The position numbers and the translations under genes were made by a program. A stretch of 64,000 nt of DNA from Anaerolineales bacterium (GTDB taxonomy: Bacteria; Chloroflexota; Anaerolineae; Anaerolineales; Villigracilaceae): NCBI GenBank assembly GCA_016789305.1, contig JAEURJ010000023.1, positions 668,084 through 732,083 on the forward strand, read 5' to 3'. How positions within the stretch are numbered: the first letter of the stretch is position 1; every line of letters starts with the position of its first letter. This document shows positions 9,092 to 17,520 of this stretch, one piece after another. The notes beneath the pieces were generated by a model. That model had not been told where the DNA came from. It saw nothing but the letters and a program-made list of their open reading frames with translations, and did no database searches.

Positions 9092-9460
9092 ATGATGACT
9101 GTCCTCTCCATCGATCACGTTCAAATTGCCATGCCTGCCGGCGGGGAAGAAAAGGCCCGCAGCTTTTATATCAATTTGCTTGGCTTTGTTGAGATCCCCA
9201 AACCTGATGAATTGGCAAAGCGCGGCGGTGCATGGTTTCAATCTGGAAGTGTGCAGATTCATCTTGGTGTGGATGCGGATTTTTGCCCGGCACGCAAGGC
9301 GCATCCCGCGTTTCTGGTGAACGATGTGGATAGGTTGATTGCAAAAGCACGTTCCTTGAACTTTGAAATGGATCTAACTCAACCCCCGCTGGATGGATAC
9401 AAGCGCGTGCATGTGTTTGATCCGTTTGGGAATCGCATCGAATTGATGGAGAAGATATAA
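9092..9460 (+). CDS. VOC family protein (glyoxalase/bleomycin-resistance fold)
   Basis: 122 residues, a single-module VOC protein: IDHVQIAMPAG at the start, FYINLLGF, a central strand HPAFLVNDVDRLIAKA and the closing DPFGNRIELMEK. His in the first strand and Glu in the last are the usual metal ligands. The substrate cannot be told from the sequence. The ATG at 9092 follows the rhodanese TAA immediately, and a second ATG lies one codon later. It sits in the same operon as pepF, the rhodanese and the cupin. Confidence 0.85.
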   Translation: MMTVLSIDHVQIAMPAGGEEKARSFYINLLGFVEIPKPDELAKRGGAWFQSGSVQIHLGVDADFCPARKAHPAFLVNDVDRLIAKARSLNFEMDLTQPPLDGYKRVHVFDPFGNRIELMEKI

Positions 9461-9461
9461 A

Positions 9462-9782
9462 ATGAGCGCCTCGCTGCGGGTGACACAATGGGAATCCGCC
9501 ACGCCCCCCACGCAGGAGCTTTTGATGGAGATCATGCAGCGGCAGAGACTGGAACCGTATACATGGTCGAACCGTCCGCATGATTCTTATTCCGCGCACA
9601 AACACGATTATGAAAAGGTGATCTATGTGGTCGAGGGAAGTATTACGTTTATTCTCCCTGTTTTGAAAAAACAAATTGTCCTCAACAAAGGGGATCGTCT
9701 GGATTTACCTGCCCATGTTGTGCACTCGGCTCAAGTCGGACCTCAAGGCGTGGTCTGCATCGAAGGACATAAGCTCAACTGA
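9462..9782 (+). CDS. Cupin domain protein
   Basis: 106 residues forming one small beta-barrel. The first cupin motif is seen as SAHKHDYEKVIYVVEGSITF (His, His, Glu metal ligands) and the second as GDRLDLPAHVVHSAQVG. Small cupins bind a metal and a ligand or act as isomerases; the role here is unknown. It starts one base after the VOC stop codon and is the last gene before a strong terminator. Confidence 0.82.
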   Translation: MSASLRVTQWESATPPTQELLMEIMQRQRLEPYTWSNRPHDSYSAHKHDYEKVIYVVEGSITFILPVLKKQIVLNKGDRLDLPAHVVHSAQVGPQGVVCIEGHKLN

Positions 9783-9784
9783 AA

Positions 9785-9829
9785 GAGAATCAAAGAAGGC
9801 TTGCATTTTGCAAGCCTTCTTTGATTCTC
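9785..9829. terminator. Long perfect-stem terminator
   Basis: A 21-bp perfect inverted repeat with a 3-base TTT loop, directly after the cupin stop codon. The arm runs GAGAATCAAAGAAGGCTTGC. It is unusually long for an intrinsic terminator and lies between convergent genes. Confidence 0.7.
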
Positions 9830-9832
9830 ACA

Positions 9833-9883
9833 GGAGTGCAAAAGCTCTGCTTTTGCGGCTCGGAAGTAGAACTTCCGAGCTCC
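9833..9883. repeat. Y-shaped palindromic repeat, copy A
   Basis: Outer stem GGAG / CTCC encloses two hairpins side by side: GCAAAAGC-TCT-GCTTTTGC and CTCGGAAGT-AGA-ACTTCCGAG. The two triloops TCT and AGA, with flanking AGY/RCT, recur in the copy at 54301-54353 although the stem sequences differ. The pattern points to a short mobile palindromic element or a conserved structural RNA element. Confidence 0.6.
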
Positions 9884-9892
9884 AAGAAATAT

Positions 9893-11068
9893 TTATGAAA
9901 ACGCCTGAATTCCCGTTTGGGCTCTTCCCAAGATCAATGCATGAATATCATGCGTGCCTTCGTAGGTGTTCACGGCTTCGAGATTCATCATGTGACGGAT
10001 CACATGGAATTCGTCCGAGACGCCGTTGCCGCCGTGCATGTCGCGGGAGATGCGCGCGATCTCCAATGCCTTGCCGCACGAATTGCGTTTAATTAATGAA
10101 ACCATCTCCGGCGTGGATTTATCTTCATCCATTAATCGACCAACGCGTAGTGCACCCTGTAACCCCAGAGTAATTTCCGTCATCATGTTCGCCAGCTTGA
10201 GTTGAACGAGTTGATTCGCCGCCAGCGGACGCCCAAACTGCGGACGGTCGAGCGTGTATTGTCGGGCTGCGTGCCAGCAGAATTCGGCTGCGCCCAAAGC
10301 GCCCCATGCAATTCCATAGCGCGCTTTGTTCAAACATCCAAACGGACCTTTCAATCCACTCACTTCGGGAAATATGTTTTCATCGGGGACGAAGACTTCT
10401 TCCATCACGATCTCGCCTGTAACACTTGCACGCAAACTGAATTTACCCTCGATTTTTGGTGCGGTTAATCCCTTCATGCCTTTTTCGAGAATAAAGCCGC
10501 GAATTTCGCCATCGAGCTTGGCCCAAATGATGAACACATCTGCAATCGGTGAATTGGTGATCCACATTTTGCTGCCCTGCAAAATATATCCACCTTCCAC
10601 TTTTTTGGCACGGGTTTCCATGCTGGCTGGGTCACTACCGTGATTGGGTTCGGTCAGGCCGAAGCAGCCGATCCACTCTCCGCTGGCGAGCTTGGGTAAA
10701 TATTTTTTGCGTTGTTCTTCAGTGCCGTAGGTGTAAATCGGATGCATGACCAACGAACTTTGCACGCTCATCGCGCTTCGATAGCCGCTGTCCACGCGCT
10801 CCACTTCACGGGCGATCAAGCCGTAGGATGCATAATTTAATTCCGCACCGCCGTATTTTTCGGGGATGGTCGAGCCGAGCAATCCCATACTTCCCATTTC
10901 ATTCATGATCTCGCGATGGAAGATCTCCTTGCGGTTCGCTTCAAGGATGCGCGGCATTAACTTATCCTGACAATACTTTCGCGCCGTGTCACGGATCATG
11001 CGTTCTTCGTCGGTCAATTGATCGTTGAGCAAAAAGGGATCGTCCCATTTGAAATTTTGTTTGGCCAT
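9893..11068 (-). CDS. Acyl-CoA dehydrogenase, glutaryl-CoA dehydrogenase type
   Basis: 391 residues. FAD-dependent, oxidising an acyl-CoA and passing electrons to ETF. Seen: FGLTEPNHGSDPASMETRA and WITNSPIADVFIIWAK (flavin and substrate contacts), RPQFGRPLAANQLVQ, RDMHGGNGVSDEFHVIRH, and the catalytic Glu in NTYEGTHDIHALILGRA near residue 370. GSDPASM and YEGTHDIHALILGRA are typical of glutaryl-CoA dehydrogenases, which also decarboxylate to crotonyl-CoA. A link to lysine/tryptophan or aromatic degradation is therefore inferred. Monocistronic. Confidence 0.87.
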   Translation of the reverse strand: MAKQNFKWDDPFLLNDQLTDEERMIRDTARKYCQDKLMPRILEANRKEIFHREIMNEMGSMGLLGSTIPEKYGGAELNYASYGLIAREVERVDSGYRSAMSVQSSLVMHPIYTYGTEEQRKKYLPKLASGEWIGCFGLTEPNHGSDPASMETRAKKVEGGYILQGSKMWITNSPIADVFIIWAKLDGEIRGFILEKGMKGLTAPKIEGKFSLRASVTGEIVMEEVFVPDENIFPEVSGLKGPFGCLNKARYGIAWGALGAAEFCWHAARQYTLDRPQFGRPLAANQLVQLKLANMMTEITLGLQGALRVGRLMDEDKSTPEMVSLIKRNSCGKALEIARISRDMHGGNGVSDEFHVIRHMMNLEAVNTYEGTHDIHALILGRAQTGIQAFS

Positions 11069-11181
11069 GAGTTGCCTCGTTTTTTATTTTGATTGTATCA
11101 AACCCCGCTTCCGACTCTGCCCGGGCTTGACCCTGTTTCTCGACCAGAATCAACTTCCAGTTAAGTTTGAAGCGGGAGTCA

Positions 11182-11215
11182 AAAAGAGGATTTGCCGAAA
11201 GGCAAATCCTCTTTT
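11182..11215 (-). terminator. Terminator of gdhA
   Basis: AAAAGAGGATTTGCC pairs perfectly with GGCAAATCCTCTTTT around a GAAA loop. It lies 20 bases downstream of the gdhA stop codon on the minus strand and gives a T-run there. Confidence 0.85.
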
Positions 11216-11235
11216 ATTAGGAAGCTAATTGCTAC

Positions 11236-12534
11236 TTACGCATTCCCGGTCAACCAGCCGCGCAAGTCCATGGCTTTGACCACGCGGTCAATGGCAACCA
11301 TGTAGGCCGCATCGCGCATGTAGACTTTTTCCTTTTCGCAGCGTTCGAGCACGCCGTGGAAGGCGGAGGTCATTTTCTGATCGAGTTTTTCGAGTACTTC
11401 ATCACGCGACCAGTAGAAGTTCATATCGTTTTGGACCTGTTCGAAGTAGGAGGTGGTCACACCGCCGGCATTGCACAGGAAGTCTGGAATGTTGAAGACC
11501 TTGTTCTTCTTGAAGATTTCATCAGCTTCCGGGGTGGTGGGGCCGTTTGCACCTTCAGCCACGATGCGGACGTTCTTGGAAATTCTTTGAACGGTTTCCA
11601 CATTAACCTGGCCTTCGAGCGCAGCCGGGATCAACACATCGGCTTCCTTGGAAATCCAGGCATCGCCTTCTTCGACTGCATAGCCGGTGTCTTGGGCTTT
11701 GGCCTTGTCGATGGTTCCATATTCGTCCACGATGGAGAGCAGGAAACGCGGATCAATGCCGCCCTTCTTGCTGTAGGTATAAGCCTTTTTGCTGTGACGG
11801 TCGTAGCACGAGACACAGGAGACAGTTCCGCCAAGAATTTCAACAAAGCCTATCGCAGCATATTGCGAGACGTTCCCGAAGCCTTGCAGTGCTGCAACAG
11901 ATTTCTTCGGGTCCATGCCGAGGTGCTTCATTGCTTCACGCACGGTGTAGATCACACCGTAGCCGGTGGCTTCGGTGCGGCCCAATGAGCCACCGCCACC
12001 AAGGGGTTTGCCGGTGAACACGCCAGGCGTGTATTGGCCGACAAGACGTGAATATTCGTCCATCATCCAGCCCATCATTTGCGGAGTGGTACCCACATCC
12101 GGGGCGGGCACGTCATTGCGTGGGCCGATGTTCTTCCACATGGCGCGCACCCAACCGCGGCACAGTTCTTCTTTTTCATTGACGGTCAGTGTGGAGGGAT
12201 CGACGATAATGCCGCCTTTGCCGCCGCCAAGCGGAATGTCGGCCACGGCACACTTCCAGGTCATCCATGTCGCGAGTGCACGGACGGTGTCCATGGTCTC
12301 GGCCGGGTGGAAGCGAATGCCGCCTTTGTTGGGCCCGCGGGCATCGTTGTGCTGTACACGAAAGCCTTGGAAGACTTTGAGCGAGCCGTCATCCAAGCGG
12401 ACAGGGATGCGGAAGGAAAATTCACGCATCGGCCAGCGCAGCACTTCAGCCACGCCCGAATCGAGTTTCAATTGCTTGGCAACAGCGTCGAACTGTTTCT
12501 GCGCCATTTCGAAGGCATTAATGGGTCCTGACAT
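11236..12534 (-). CDS. gdhA: Glutamate dehydrogenase (Glu/Leu/Phe/Val dehydrogenase family)
   Basis: 432 residues, the length of hexameric class I glutamate dehydrogenases that interconvert glutamate with 2-oxoglutarate and ammonia. Seen: RVQHNDARGPNKGGIRFHP (substrate lysines), MTWKCAVADIPLGGGKGGI with the catalytic Lys near 105, DVPAPDVGT, GRTEATGYGV and the Rossmann segment ALQGFGNVSQYAA. Cofactor specificity cannot be told. A GGAG ribosome-binding site precedes the ATG at 12534. The leader contains two inverted repeats. Confidence 0.93.
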   Translation of the reverse strand: MSGPINAFEMAQKQFDAVAKQLKLDSGVAEVLRWPMREFSFRIPVRLDDGSLKVFQGFRVQHNDARGPNKGGIRFHPAETMDTVRALATWMTWKCAVADIPLGGGKGGIIVDPSTLTVNEKEELCRGWVRAMWKNIGPRNDVPAPDVGTTPQMMGWMMDEYSRLVGQYTPGVFTGKPLGGGGSLGRTEATGYGVIYTVREAMKHLGMDPKKSVAALQGFGNVSQYAAIGFVEILGGTVSCVSCYDRHSKKAYTYSKKGGIDPRFLLSIVDEYGTIDKAKAQDTGYAVEEGDAWISKEADVLIPAALEGQVNVETVQRISKNVRIVAEGANGPTTPEADEIFKKNKVFNIPDFLCNAGGVTTSYFEQVQNDMNFYWSRDEVLEKLDQKMTSAFHGVLERCEKEKVYMRDAAYMVAIDRVVKAMDLRGWLTGNA

Positions 12535-12567
12535 GTTGTTCTCCTGAAAGGGTTTTAGAGAAAATAT

Positions 12568-12598
12568 AAGCGGGCACCCCGGAAAGGGTACCCGCTTG
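12568..12598 (-). promoter_or_regulatory. Hairpin in gdhA leader
   Basis: AAGCGGG/CCCGCTT arms with further pairing of ACCC/GGGG inside, followed on the minus strand by ATATTTTCT, about 35 bases before the gdhA start. It could be an attenuator, a leader structure, or the terminator of the upstream glycosyltransferase gene. Confidence 0.35.
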
Positions 12599-12693
12599 AA
12601 GCACGATGTATGTCAACACGTTGATTCATACGATTTTTATCCAATAAAACGTGAAAGCCATTGAAATTTACACGAGAATCAACCCTGCGTCAA

Positions 12694-12805
12694 TATGACA
12701 AAAGTCCGCATATTTTGATTGAATATGGCGGTTTTTGCGCGGTTGATATTACCCATTCGGGTAATATCAACCGCGCTGCATTGACCTTGTTGTATGACAA
12801 ATGTC
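12694..12805. repeat. Palindromic block bounded by 13-base direct repeats
   Basis: TATGACAAAAGTC (12694-12706) and TATGACAAATGTC (12793-12805) differ at one base. Between them lie an imperfect hairpin (CCGCATAT...ATATGGCGG) and a perfect 18-bp inverted repeat at 12737-12754/12759-12776 with loop ATTC. There is no T-run, so it is not an ordinary terminator. It fills most of the gap between the glycosyltransferase and gdhA. Confidence 0.5.
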
Positions 12806-12808
12806 TTG

Positions 12809-14482
12809 CTAGGGGGAGTGAGCAATGCTTTTTTCGATCTCTTGCGAAGGATAGTAGATTTTCCACACATCCTCAACTGCCTTATAGATTGCCGGGTAAT
12901 TTTCCGAATCCCTTCGAATGGCCAGCCCATAATCAAAAGCCTGTGGATAATAATCGTACTCCGCCCAAAACTTGGGATCGTCCAGAATCGAAGAGATGAT
13001 CTTGTTGTAATCGGGGTGTGGAAACCAGATCAGATCTGGTTTGCGATCGAAAAACTCGGCTGCTGAAAATCCATGATGTGCGAAGAAAGGATCGTGCAGC
13101 CCAAGGGGATCCATAATATTAATCTGCGGTGCTTTTGCCCCAACTACACCATACTCTGACAGTGCAAATTTTGTACCCTTTGGAAGGCGTATGCTGATTT
13201 CAGAAATAGCTGTAATGGATTCCCACCAACTCAATTTTTGGATTGTGGAGTCGGTTGAATATTTCACTGCAATTGGGTAGATATGTGCTTTAGGTATATA
13301 AGCTATTTGATACGCCCGTGCTAGGGAAGTTTTTACAGACGGCATCCACAGTAGAAAAGCACACACTATCATCACTGCCAAACGATACGGATACCCGTAT
13401 TTTTTTGATTCTTTTGTAGTGTTATGAAGCTTATGGTCGAGACTCAGATAGGCTGCCACCACAAAAAAAGGAATGGCAGGGAAATAATATCTGGCATAAA
13501 ACCCCATGATCTGTACCACTGAAAAATAATAAGTGAACGTGACCAAAACGGGAAGAAAAAAGACAAGCAGGAACTTGCGAATATTTCCCGATGCTGAAAA
13601 CACGATGATGACGATAAATGGAAATATTAGTCTGAAAAAATCGAACAGGTAGGATATGGGATTCCACCGAAATGCACCGGCATAGCCATCATCATAGCCA
13701 TTCGTTTTTGCGTAAAAAGGCAGTGGCAGCGGATCGCCGAATATCATGTATTTCGCAGCTGTGTCGAGGAGGAGGAGGAAGGCCAGCCCGCCAAGAAACC
13801 ATGCTGTTTTTTTTATTCGGTCTTCTTCTGAAGAAAGCAGCATGTATAACGATGGAAACATGATGGAATATATGAGATTGTCCGGGCGCGCCAGAAAAGA
13901 TACATAGGCACTTGCAATCACCAGTAAAATACCCGGACCGTCGTTTCTTTTTAACCACCCCAACGTTGTGAAGATCAGAAAAGTGTTACACAAAAGTGAG
14001 ATGGACGTGTCCATCCCGCTGGTGGCGTGAAATAAAAATCCTGGAGATGGAAGAAATAAAACCGCCAGGACAATTCCTGTCAACAATGGATATTTCTTAA
14101 GGAAATTTGAATGGGTTATTCTTGCACAGCCAACTCCCAGTGTGATCAGGAATAAAATTCCAAGCGAGGCCGATGTAATGGTTAAGAGATGACTTGCCTC
14201 TGCCATCGGAAAGAACCATCTTACGAGAACGATGATCAATAAATAAAGCAGGCTGGTCGCACCATAGGTTTGGATGCCATCCGGATTCCAGGCAATGCCG
14301 TGCCCGGCAATTGCATTGTTTGCATATCGAATAAACATATATGCGTCATCGAAGGTCGTGACCAGGTTTGCCCTTGTGAAAAAAATATAAAAGCCGAGCA
14401 GTGAAAGAATCAAAACGGCCCCGACGGCATTTACCAGCCGGGGTTTGGAAAGGGCACTCAATAAATTCCCTGTTTTTTGCAT
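12809..14482 (-). CDS. Multi-pass membrane glycosyltransferase-like protein
   Basis: About 557 residues with some ten hydrophobic helices. The first loop has FDDAYMFIRYANNAIAGHGIAWNPDG, the Asp-Asp-containing motif of GT-C type enzymes (AftB/ArnT-like) that use polyprenyl-phosphate sugars. A C-terminal soluble part follows. Acceptor and donor are unknown. I prefer the ATG at 14482, four bases after the stop of the upstream enoyl-CoA hydratase gene. An alternative ATG at 14518 would overlap that gene by 32 bases. Neither has a strong ribosome-binding site. Confidence 0.7.
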   Translation of the reverse strand: MQKTGNLLSALSKPRLVNAVGAVLILSLLGFYIFFTRANLVTTFDDAYMFIRYANNAIAGHGIAWNPDGIQTYGATSLLYLLIIVLVRWFFPMAEASHLLTITSASLGILFLITLGVGCARITHSNFLKKYPLLTGIVLAVLFLPSPGFLFHATSGMDTSISLLCNTFLIFTTLGWLKRNDGPGILLVIASAYVSFLARPDNLIYSIMFPSLYMLLSSEEDRIKKTAWFLGGLAFLLLLDTAAKYMIFGDPLPLPFYAKTNGYDDGYAGAFRWNPISYLFDFFRLIFPFIVIIVFSASGNIRKFLLVFFLPVLVTFTYYFSVVQIMGFYARYYFPAIPFFVVAAYLSLDHKLHNTTKESKKYGYPYRLAVMIVCAFLLWMPSVKTSLARAYQIAYIPKAHIYPIAVKYSTDSTIQKLSWWESITAISEISIRLPKGTKFALSEYGVVGAKAPQINIMDPLGLHDPFFAHHGFSAAEFFDRKPDLIWFPHPDYNKIISSILDDPKFWAEYDYYPQAFDYGLAIRRDSENYPAIYKAVEDVWKIYYPSQEIEKSIAHSP

Positions 14483-14486
14483 GGGT

Positions 14487-15248
14487 TCAGGATTTTTTGC
14501 GGCGTTCAAGGAATACATTCACAGCCTTGAGGTGCTCTGCTGATTTACCCGCCTTCTCCTGCAGGATTCCTTCGTGGTTGAGAACCTCCGCCAAATTTGG
14601 GATGATCGCCTGATTGAAGGCTTGCTTCCCCGCGGCAAACGCCTCTTGCGGACCTGCGGCCAGCTCGGCCGCAATTTGCATGACCAGCTTCTGATAATTG
14701 AATCCACCCACCCGGTTGACCATGCCCCATTCATATGCCAAATGAGATGTGATCGGTTTATTGGAATAAAAATATTCCTGCGCGCGTCCCAAGCCGATGT
14801 ACTTTGGTAAAAGTAATGAAACCCCGGAATCCGGCGCAAGCGCGATTCCACTGAACCCAACGACGAAATACGCGCTCGAATGCGCGATACGAATATCGCA
14901 GGCAAGTGCGATTCCCAAAGCTGCGCCAGCACATGCTCCATTGACTGCCGCGATCACAGGTTTGCCCATATTGCGAATTTGCAGGATCAGCGGATTGTAG
15001 GTCCTCTCCAGGTGTTCGCGGTATGAGATCGCTTCCCCTTGTTTCATCTCGGTGATATCCTGCCCGGCACTGAAAACTTTCCCTGAGCCGGTGATGACAA
15101 TGCACTTTACATTTGAATCAGCTTCTACTTGAGTGAGGGCATCCTTCAATTCATTGGTCATTTCAAAGTTAAATGCATTGGCGCGCGAGGGGCGATTCAG
15201 CGTCAGAATCGCCAGACCAGATTTGAGTTCGGTAAGAAGCGTTGTCAT
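14487..15248 (-). CDS. Enoyl-CoA hydratase/isomerase family protein
   Basis: 253 residues, crotonase fold. Seen: LNRPSRANAFN, the oxyanion-hole strand KVFSAGQDITEM, and the second oxyanion helix NGACAGAALGIALACDI. At the catalytic position the sequence is APDSGVSLLLPK: Asp replaces the Glu of true hydratases, as in PaaG-type isomerases of phenylacetate degradation. Isomerase or other acyl-CoA chemistry is thus more likely than simple hydration. Same strand and adjacent to the glycosyltransferase, but a functional link is doubtful. Confidence 0.83.
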   Translation of the reverse strand: MTTLLTELKSGLAILTLNRPSRANAFNFEMTNELKDALTQVEADSNVKCIVITGSGKVFSAGQDITEMKQGEAISYREHLERTYNPLILQIRNMGKPVIAAVNGACAGAALGIALACDIRIAHSSAYFVVGFSGIALAPDSGVSLLLPKYIGLGRAQEYFYSNKPITSHLAYEWGMVNRVGGFNYQKLVMQIAAELAAGPQEAFAAGKQAFNQAIIPNLAEVLNHEGILQEKAGKSAEHLKAVNVFLERRKKS

Positions 15249-15262
15249 GTCAAATAAAAAAA

Positions 15263-15291
15263 GTGACAGCCACTTTAAAAGTGACTGTCAC
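15263..15291 (-). terminator. Terminator of the 15303-15668 gene
   Basis: GTGACAG-x-CACTT pairs with AAGTG-x-CTGTCAC. A T-run follows on the minus strand, just before the enoyl-CoA hydratase start. Confidence 0.75.
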
Positions 15292-15302
15292 CTGTTTCCT
15301 TT

Positions 15303-15668
15303 CTATTCGTTTGGAAAGTCGTCAGATAGATCGTCATCCTCGGAGTCGATCTCGAATTCCACTTTTTCGCTGTCGAGGTAAACCCACAACAGCAGTACGT
15401 GTCCTTCGGAGGTTTCGACATTGCGGGCGGCGAGGATGGGTGCGGTTTGTTCGAGGCCCATGTCATTGCGGTAATGCAGATGAATGGATGCCTTGTTGTG
15501 CCACGCGGTGTAACATCTCTGCACGAGCGCGGGACCGTTGAATGTTCGCAGGCGGGTAAGCGCAGGAACAGACAGATTCGGGCTTTCGTTCAAGCCCATT
15601 GCCCATCCGTCGTTGACGTGCTCAAAAACGGGGGGCGGACCTTCAATGATCGTGATTTTATCTTCCAT
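15303..15668 (-). CDS. Small acidic protein of unknown function
   Basis: 121 residues from the ATG at 15668; the longer in-frame extension to 15938 would run antisense into the next gene and is rejected. AGGTAACC precedes the start. The protein is mainly beta (ALVQRCYTAWHNKASIHLHY, VLLLWVYLDSEKVEFEI) and ends in a strongly acidic tail of Asp and Glu. I do not recognise a family or active site. Monocistronic with its own terminator, and transcribed divergently from the kinase-like gene at 15781. Confidence 0.65.
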   Translation of the reverse strand: MEDKITIIEGPPPVFEHVNDGWAMGLNESPNLSVPALTRLRTFNGPALVQRCYTAWHNKASIHLHYRNDMGLEQTAPILAARNVETSEGHVLLLWVYLDSEKVEFEIDSEDDDLSDDFPNE

Positions 15669-15780
15669 AAGGTTACCTGTACTGCGGGAATATACCACAT
15701 GTGGCCGGGGGATTTGTTTCAGAATTTCATTAGAATTCCCTAACAGGACGAATGGGCTATTTGCGGAATATAATTGAGAA

Positions 15781-16410
15781 ATGCCAAAACTTACCCCGAA
15801 AATCATCCTTGAAGGCACCCGCCTGACTTTTAAAACCGATATTGCTTTTGCACTGAATGAACATCCGCGGGTGGTGGGTCCACGCAAATATAAATACCAT
15901 TCACCGCTGATTTCCGGTGAATGGTGTGCATTCACCAATTTTCCGTGGGGACGCGGATTAATTAACTTCGAGCCTCAGGAAGAAGCACTTGCGATGGAAA
16001 CCTACGCCACCTGGGTCAAACTTTTTGAGCTGCAAAAATATTATTCATGGATCGTGGACCGCTTTCATTTGTCCACACGCATGTATCAGCTGAATATCTA
16101 TAACAAGGATTACGATTTTCGCTGGCTGGAGGAACGCCTGCTTCCGTTGAATTTCCGTCTGGTGGTGTTAACTCGTTCGGCGGAATCCTTTGAAGCCGCG
16201 CGCGCCGAACGTCTCAAGGTTTCGGGCAATCCATCCCAATACGATGACTTGAATCTTTTCGTGGAAGAACAAAAATTGATCCGCCGGCTTGCAGGCGAAT
16301 CAATTTTACCCATGCTTGAATTGGATGTTTCAGACAATGATATCGAATCTGCCACGGAAAAGATTGCGGATTGGATGGAAGCCACCGGCGGTTTATATAT
16401 GTCTTCATGA
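15781..16410 (+). CDS. Thymidylate-kinase-like protein with degenerate P-loop
   Basis: 209 residues. The layout resembles dTMP/deoxynucleoside kinases: a first strand ending IILEGTRLTFKTDIA, where a Walker A would be GxxxxGKT but here Phe replaces the last Gly (GTRLTFKT). Then comes IVDRFHLSTRMYQ, like the DR(Y/F) motif, a strand LVVLTRSAESFEAARAERL, and a C-terminal helix. Loss of the conserved Gly suggests altered or lost nucleotide binding. Substrate unknown. Monocistronic; it ends shortly before the convergent pyrD. Confidence 0.55.
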   Translation: MPKLTPKIILEGTRLTFKTDIAFALNEHPRVVGPRKYKYHSPLISGEWCAFTNFPWGRGLINFEPQEEALAMETYATWVKLFELQKYYSWIVDRFHLSTRMYQLNIYNKDYDFRWLEERLLPLNFRLVVLTRSAESFEAARAERLKVSGNPSQYDDLNLFVEEQKLIRRLAGESILPMLELDVSDNDIESATEKIADWMEATGGLYMSS

Positions 16411-16431
16411 TCGAGGCGGACCAACCAGCTT

Positions 16432-17520
16432 TTACAATGACTTCAATATTTCCTTCACCAGCCACGGACCCCGATAGACCAGACCCGTATACATTTGTAT
16501 CAACGCCGCTCCCATGTCCAGGCGGCGTTTTGCATCTTCGGGATTCATAATTCCGCCCACGCTGACCACCGGGACTTTTCCGTTCACTCTTTTGAGAGTT
16601 TGATAGAGAACCGCTTCGCTCTTTGCCGCAAGCGGTTTGCCGCTTAACCCGCCGGACTCACGCTGAAGCTGTGACCTCAATCCGTCGCGCGATAGAGTCG
16701 TGTTTGTTACGATGATGCCGTCCATTTTTGCGTTAAGAATTACTTCGATCGCGTCATCCAATTCCGCATCGGATAGATCCGGAGATAACTTCACAAGCAG
16801 CGGCAGCCGTTTTTCGTGATATCTCTCGCTGATCGCACGCTGGTCATGAATGTGCTTCAATAATTTTTCCAGCGCATTTTTCTCCTGCAAGTCGCGCAGA
16901 CCGGTGGTGTTTGGTGAGCTGATATTGATGGTTAAATAATCTGCATATTGTGAGAAGTTGTCCACCAACGAGACATAATCCAGAGCAGCTTCTTCGTTGG
17001 GGGTTTCTTTGTTTTTGCCGATGTTGATGCCGAGAATGAGGTCGCCTTTATCGATCATGCGCCTCATCATTTTTTTGTTCGGCGGCACAAACCCGAAATA
17101 TTTTTCAATCGTGCTTGTACGCAGGTATGGGTTGAGTTGCATTTGTACAAACTCAGAACCACGGGAGGGGAAACCAAGGCGATTGATCACGGCTTCGTCT
17201 TCCACAAGGCGAAAAACACGTGGAGGTGGATTGCCAGGCTGGGGTTTGGGCGTGACCGTTCCTACTTCCGCGTGGCCAAACCCGAGTGTGGAGAGTCCAC
17301 GAATTGCTGTGGCGTTCTTGTCATAGCCGGCAGCGATCCCAACCGGATTTTTGAATCTTAGTCCGAACAATTCAACGGGTTTTTCCGGGGCCTTATAAAT
17401 TTGTGAAAGAAACCAGCGGGCCGGCGTGAAATTTCCTGCAAGGCGCAAGGCGGCCAAAGTCAGCGCATGGGCGCGTTCGGATTCAAGACGAAAAATGTAT
17501 GGGCGGAGTTTGTCAAACAT
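16432..17520 (-). CDS. pyrD: Dihydroorotate dehydrogenase, quinone-dependent (class 2)
   Basis: 362 residues. Oxidises dihydroorotate to orotate in pyrimidine synthesis using FMN and membrane quinone. The N-terminal helix YIFRLESERAHALTLAALR is the quinone/membrane segment of class 2 enzymes. The FMN site GIAAGYDKNATAIRGL, the catalytic-Ser loop NISSPNTTGLRDLQ, GIIVTNTTLSRDGL and VSVGGIMNPEDA are present. Its ATG overlaps the upstream stop codon (TAATG), so it is translationally coupled to the 152-residue protein. Confidence 0.95.
   Translation of the reverse strand: MFDKLRPYIFRLESERAHALTLAALRLAGNFTPARWFLSQIYKAPEKPVELFGLRFKNPVGIAAGYDKNATAIRGLSTLGFGHAEVGTVTPKPQPGNPPPRVFRLVEDEAVINRLGFPSRGSEFVQMQLNPYLRTSTIEKYFGFVPPNKKMMRRMIDKGDLILGINIGKNKETPNEEAALDYVSLVDNFSQYADYLTINISSPNTTGLRDLQEKNALEKLLKHIHDQRAISERYHEKRLPLLVKLSPDLSDAELDDAIEVILNAKMDGIIVTNTTLSRDGLRSQLQRESGGLSGKPLAAKSEAVLYQTLKRVNGKVPVVSVGGIMNPEDAKRRLDMGAALIQMYTGLVYRGPWLVKEILKSL

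Noticed and set aside
11103..11180. Possible inverted repeat CCCGCTTC...GAAGCGGG downstream of the acyl-CoA dehydrogenase start
   Set aside because: Only 8 bp with a large, poorly structured interior; not clearly related to the other palindromes.
11966..12547. 193-residue plus-strand frame opposite gdhA
   Set aside because: Antisense shadow; gdhA is complete and convincing.
15669..15938. N-terminal extension of the small acidic protein (15303-15668)
   Set aside because: Antisense to the 15781 gene and lacking conserved features; the ATG at 15668 has a ribosome-binding site.
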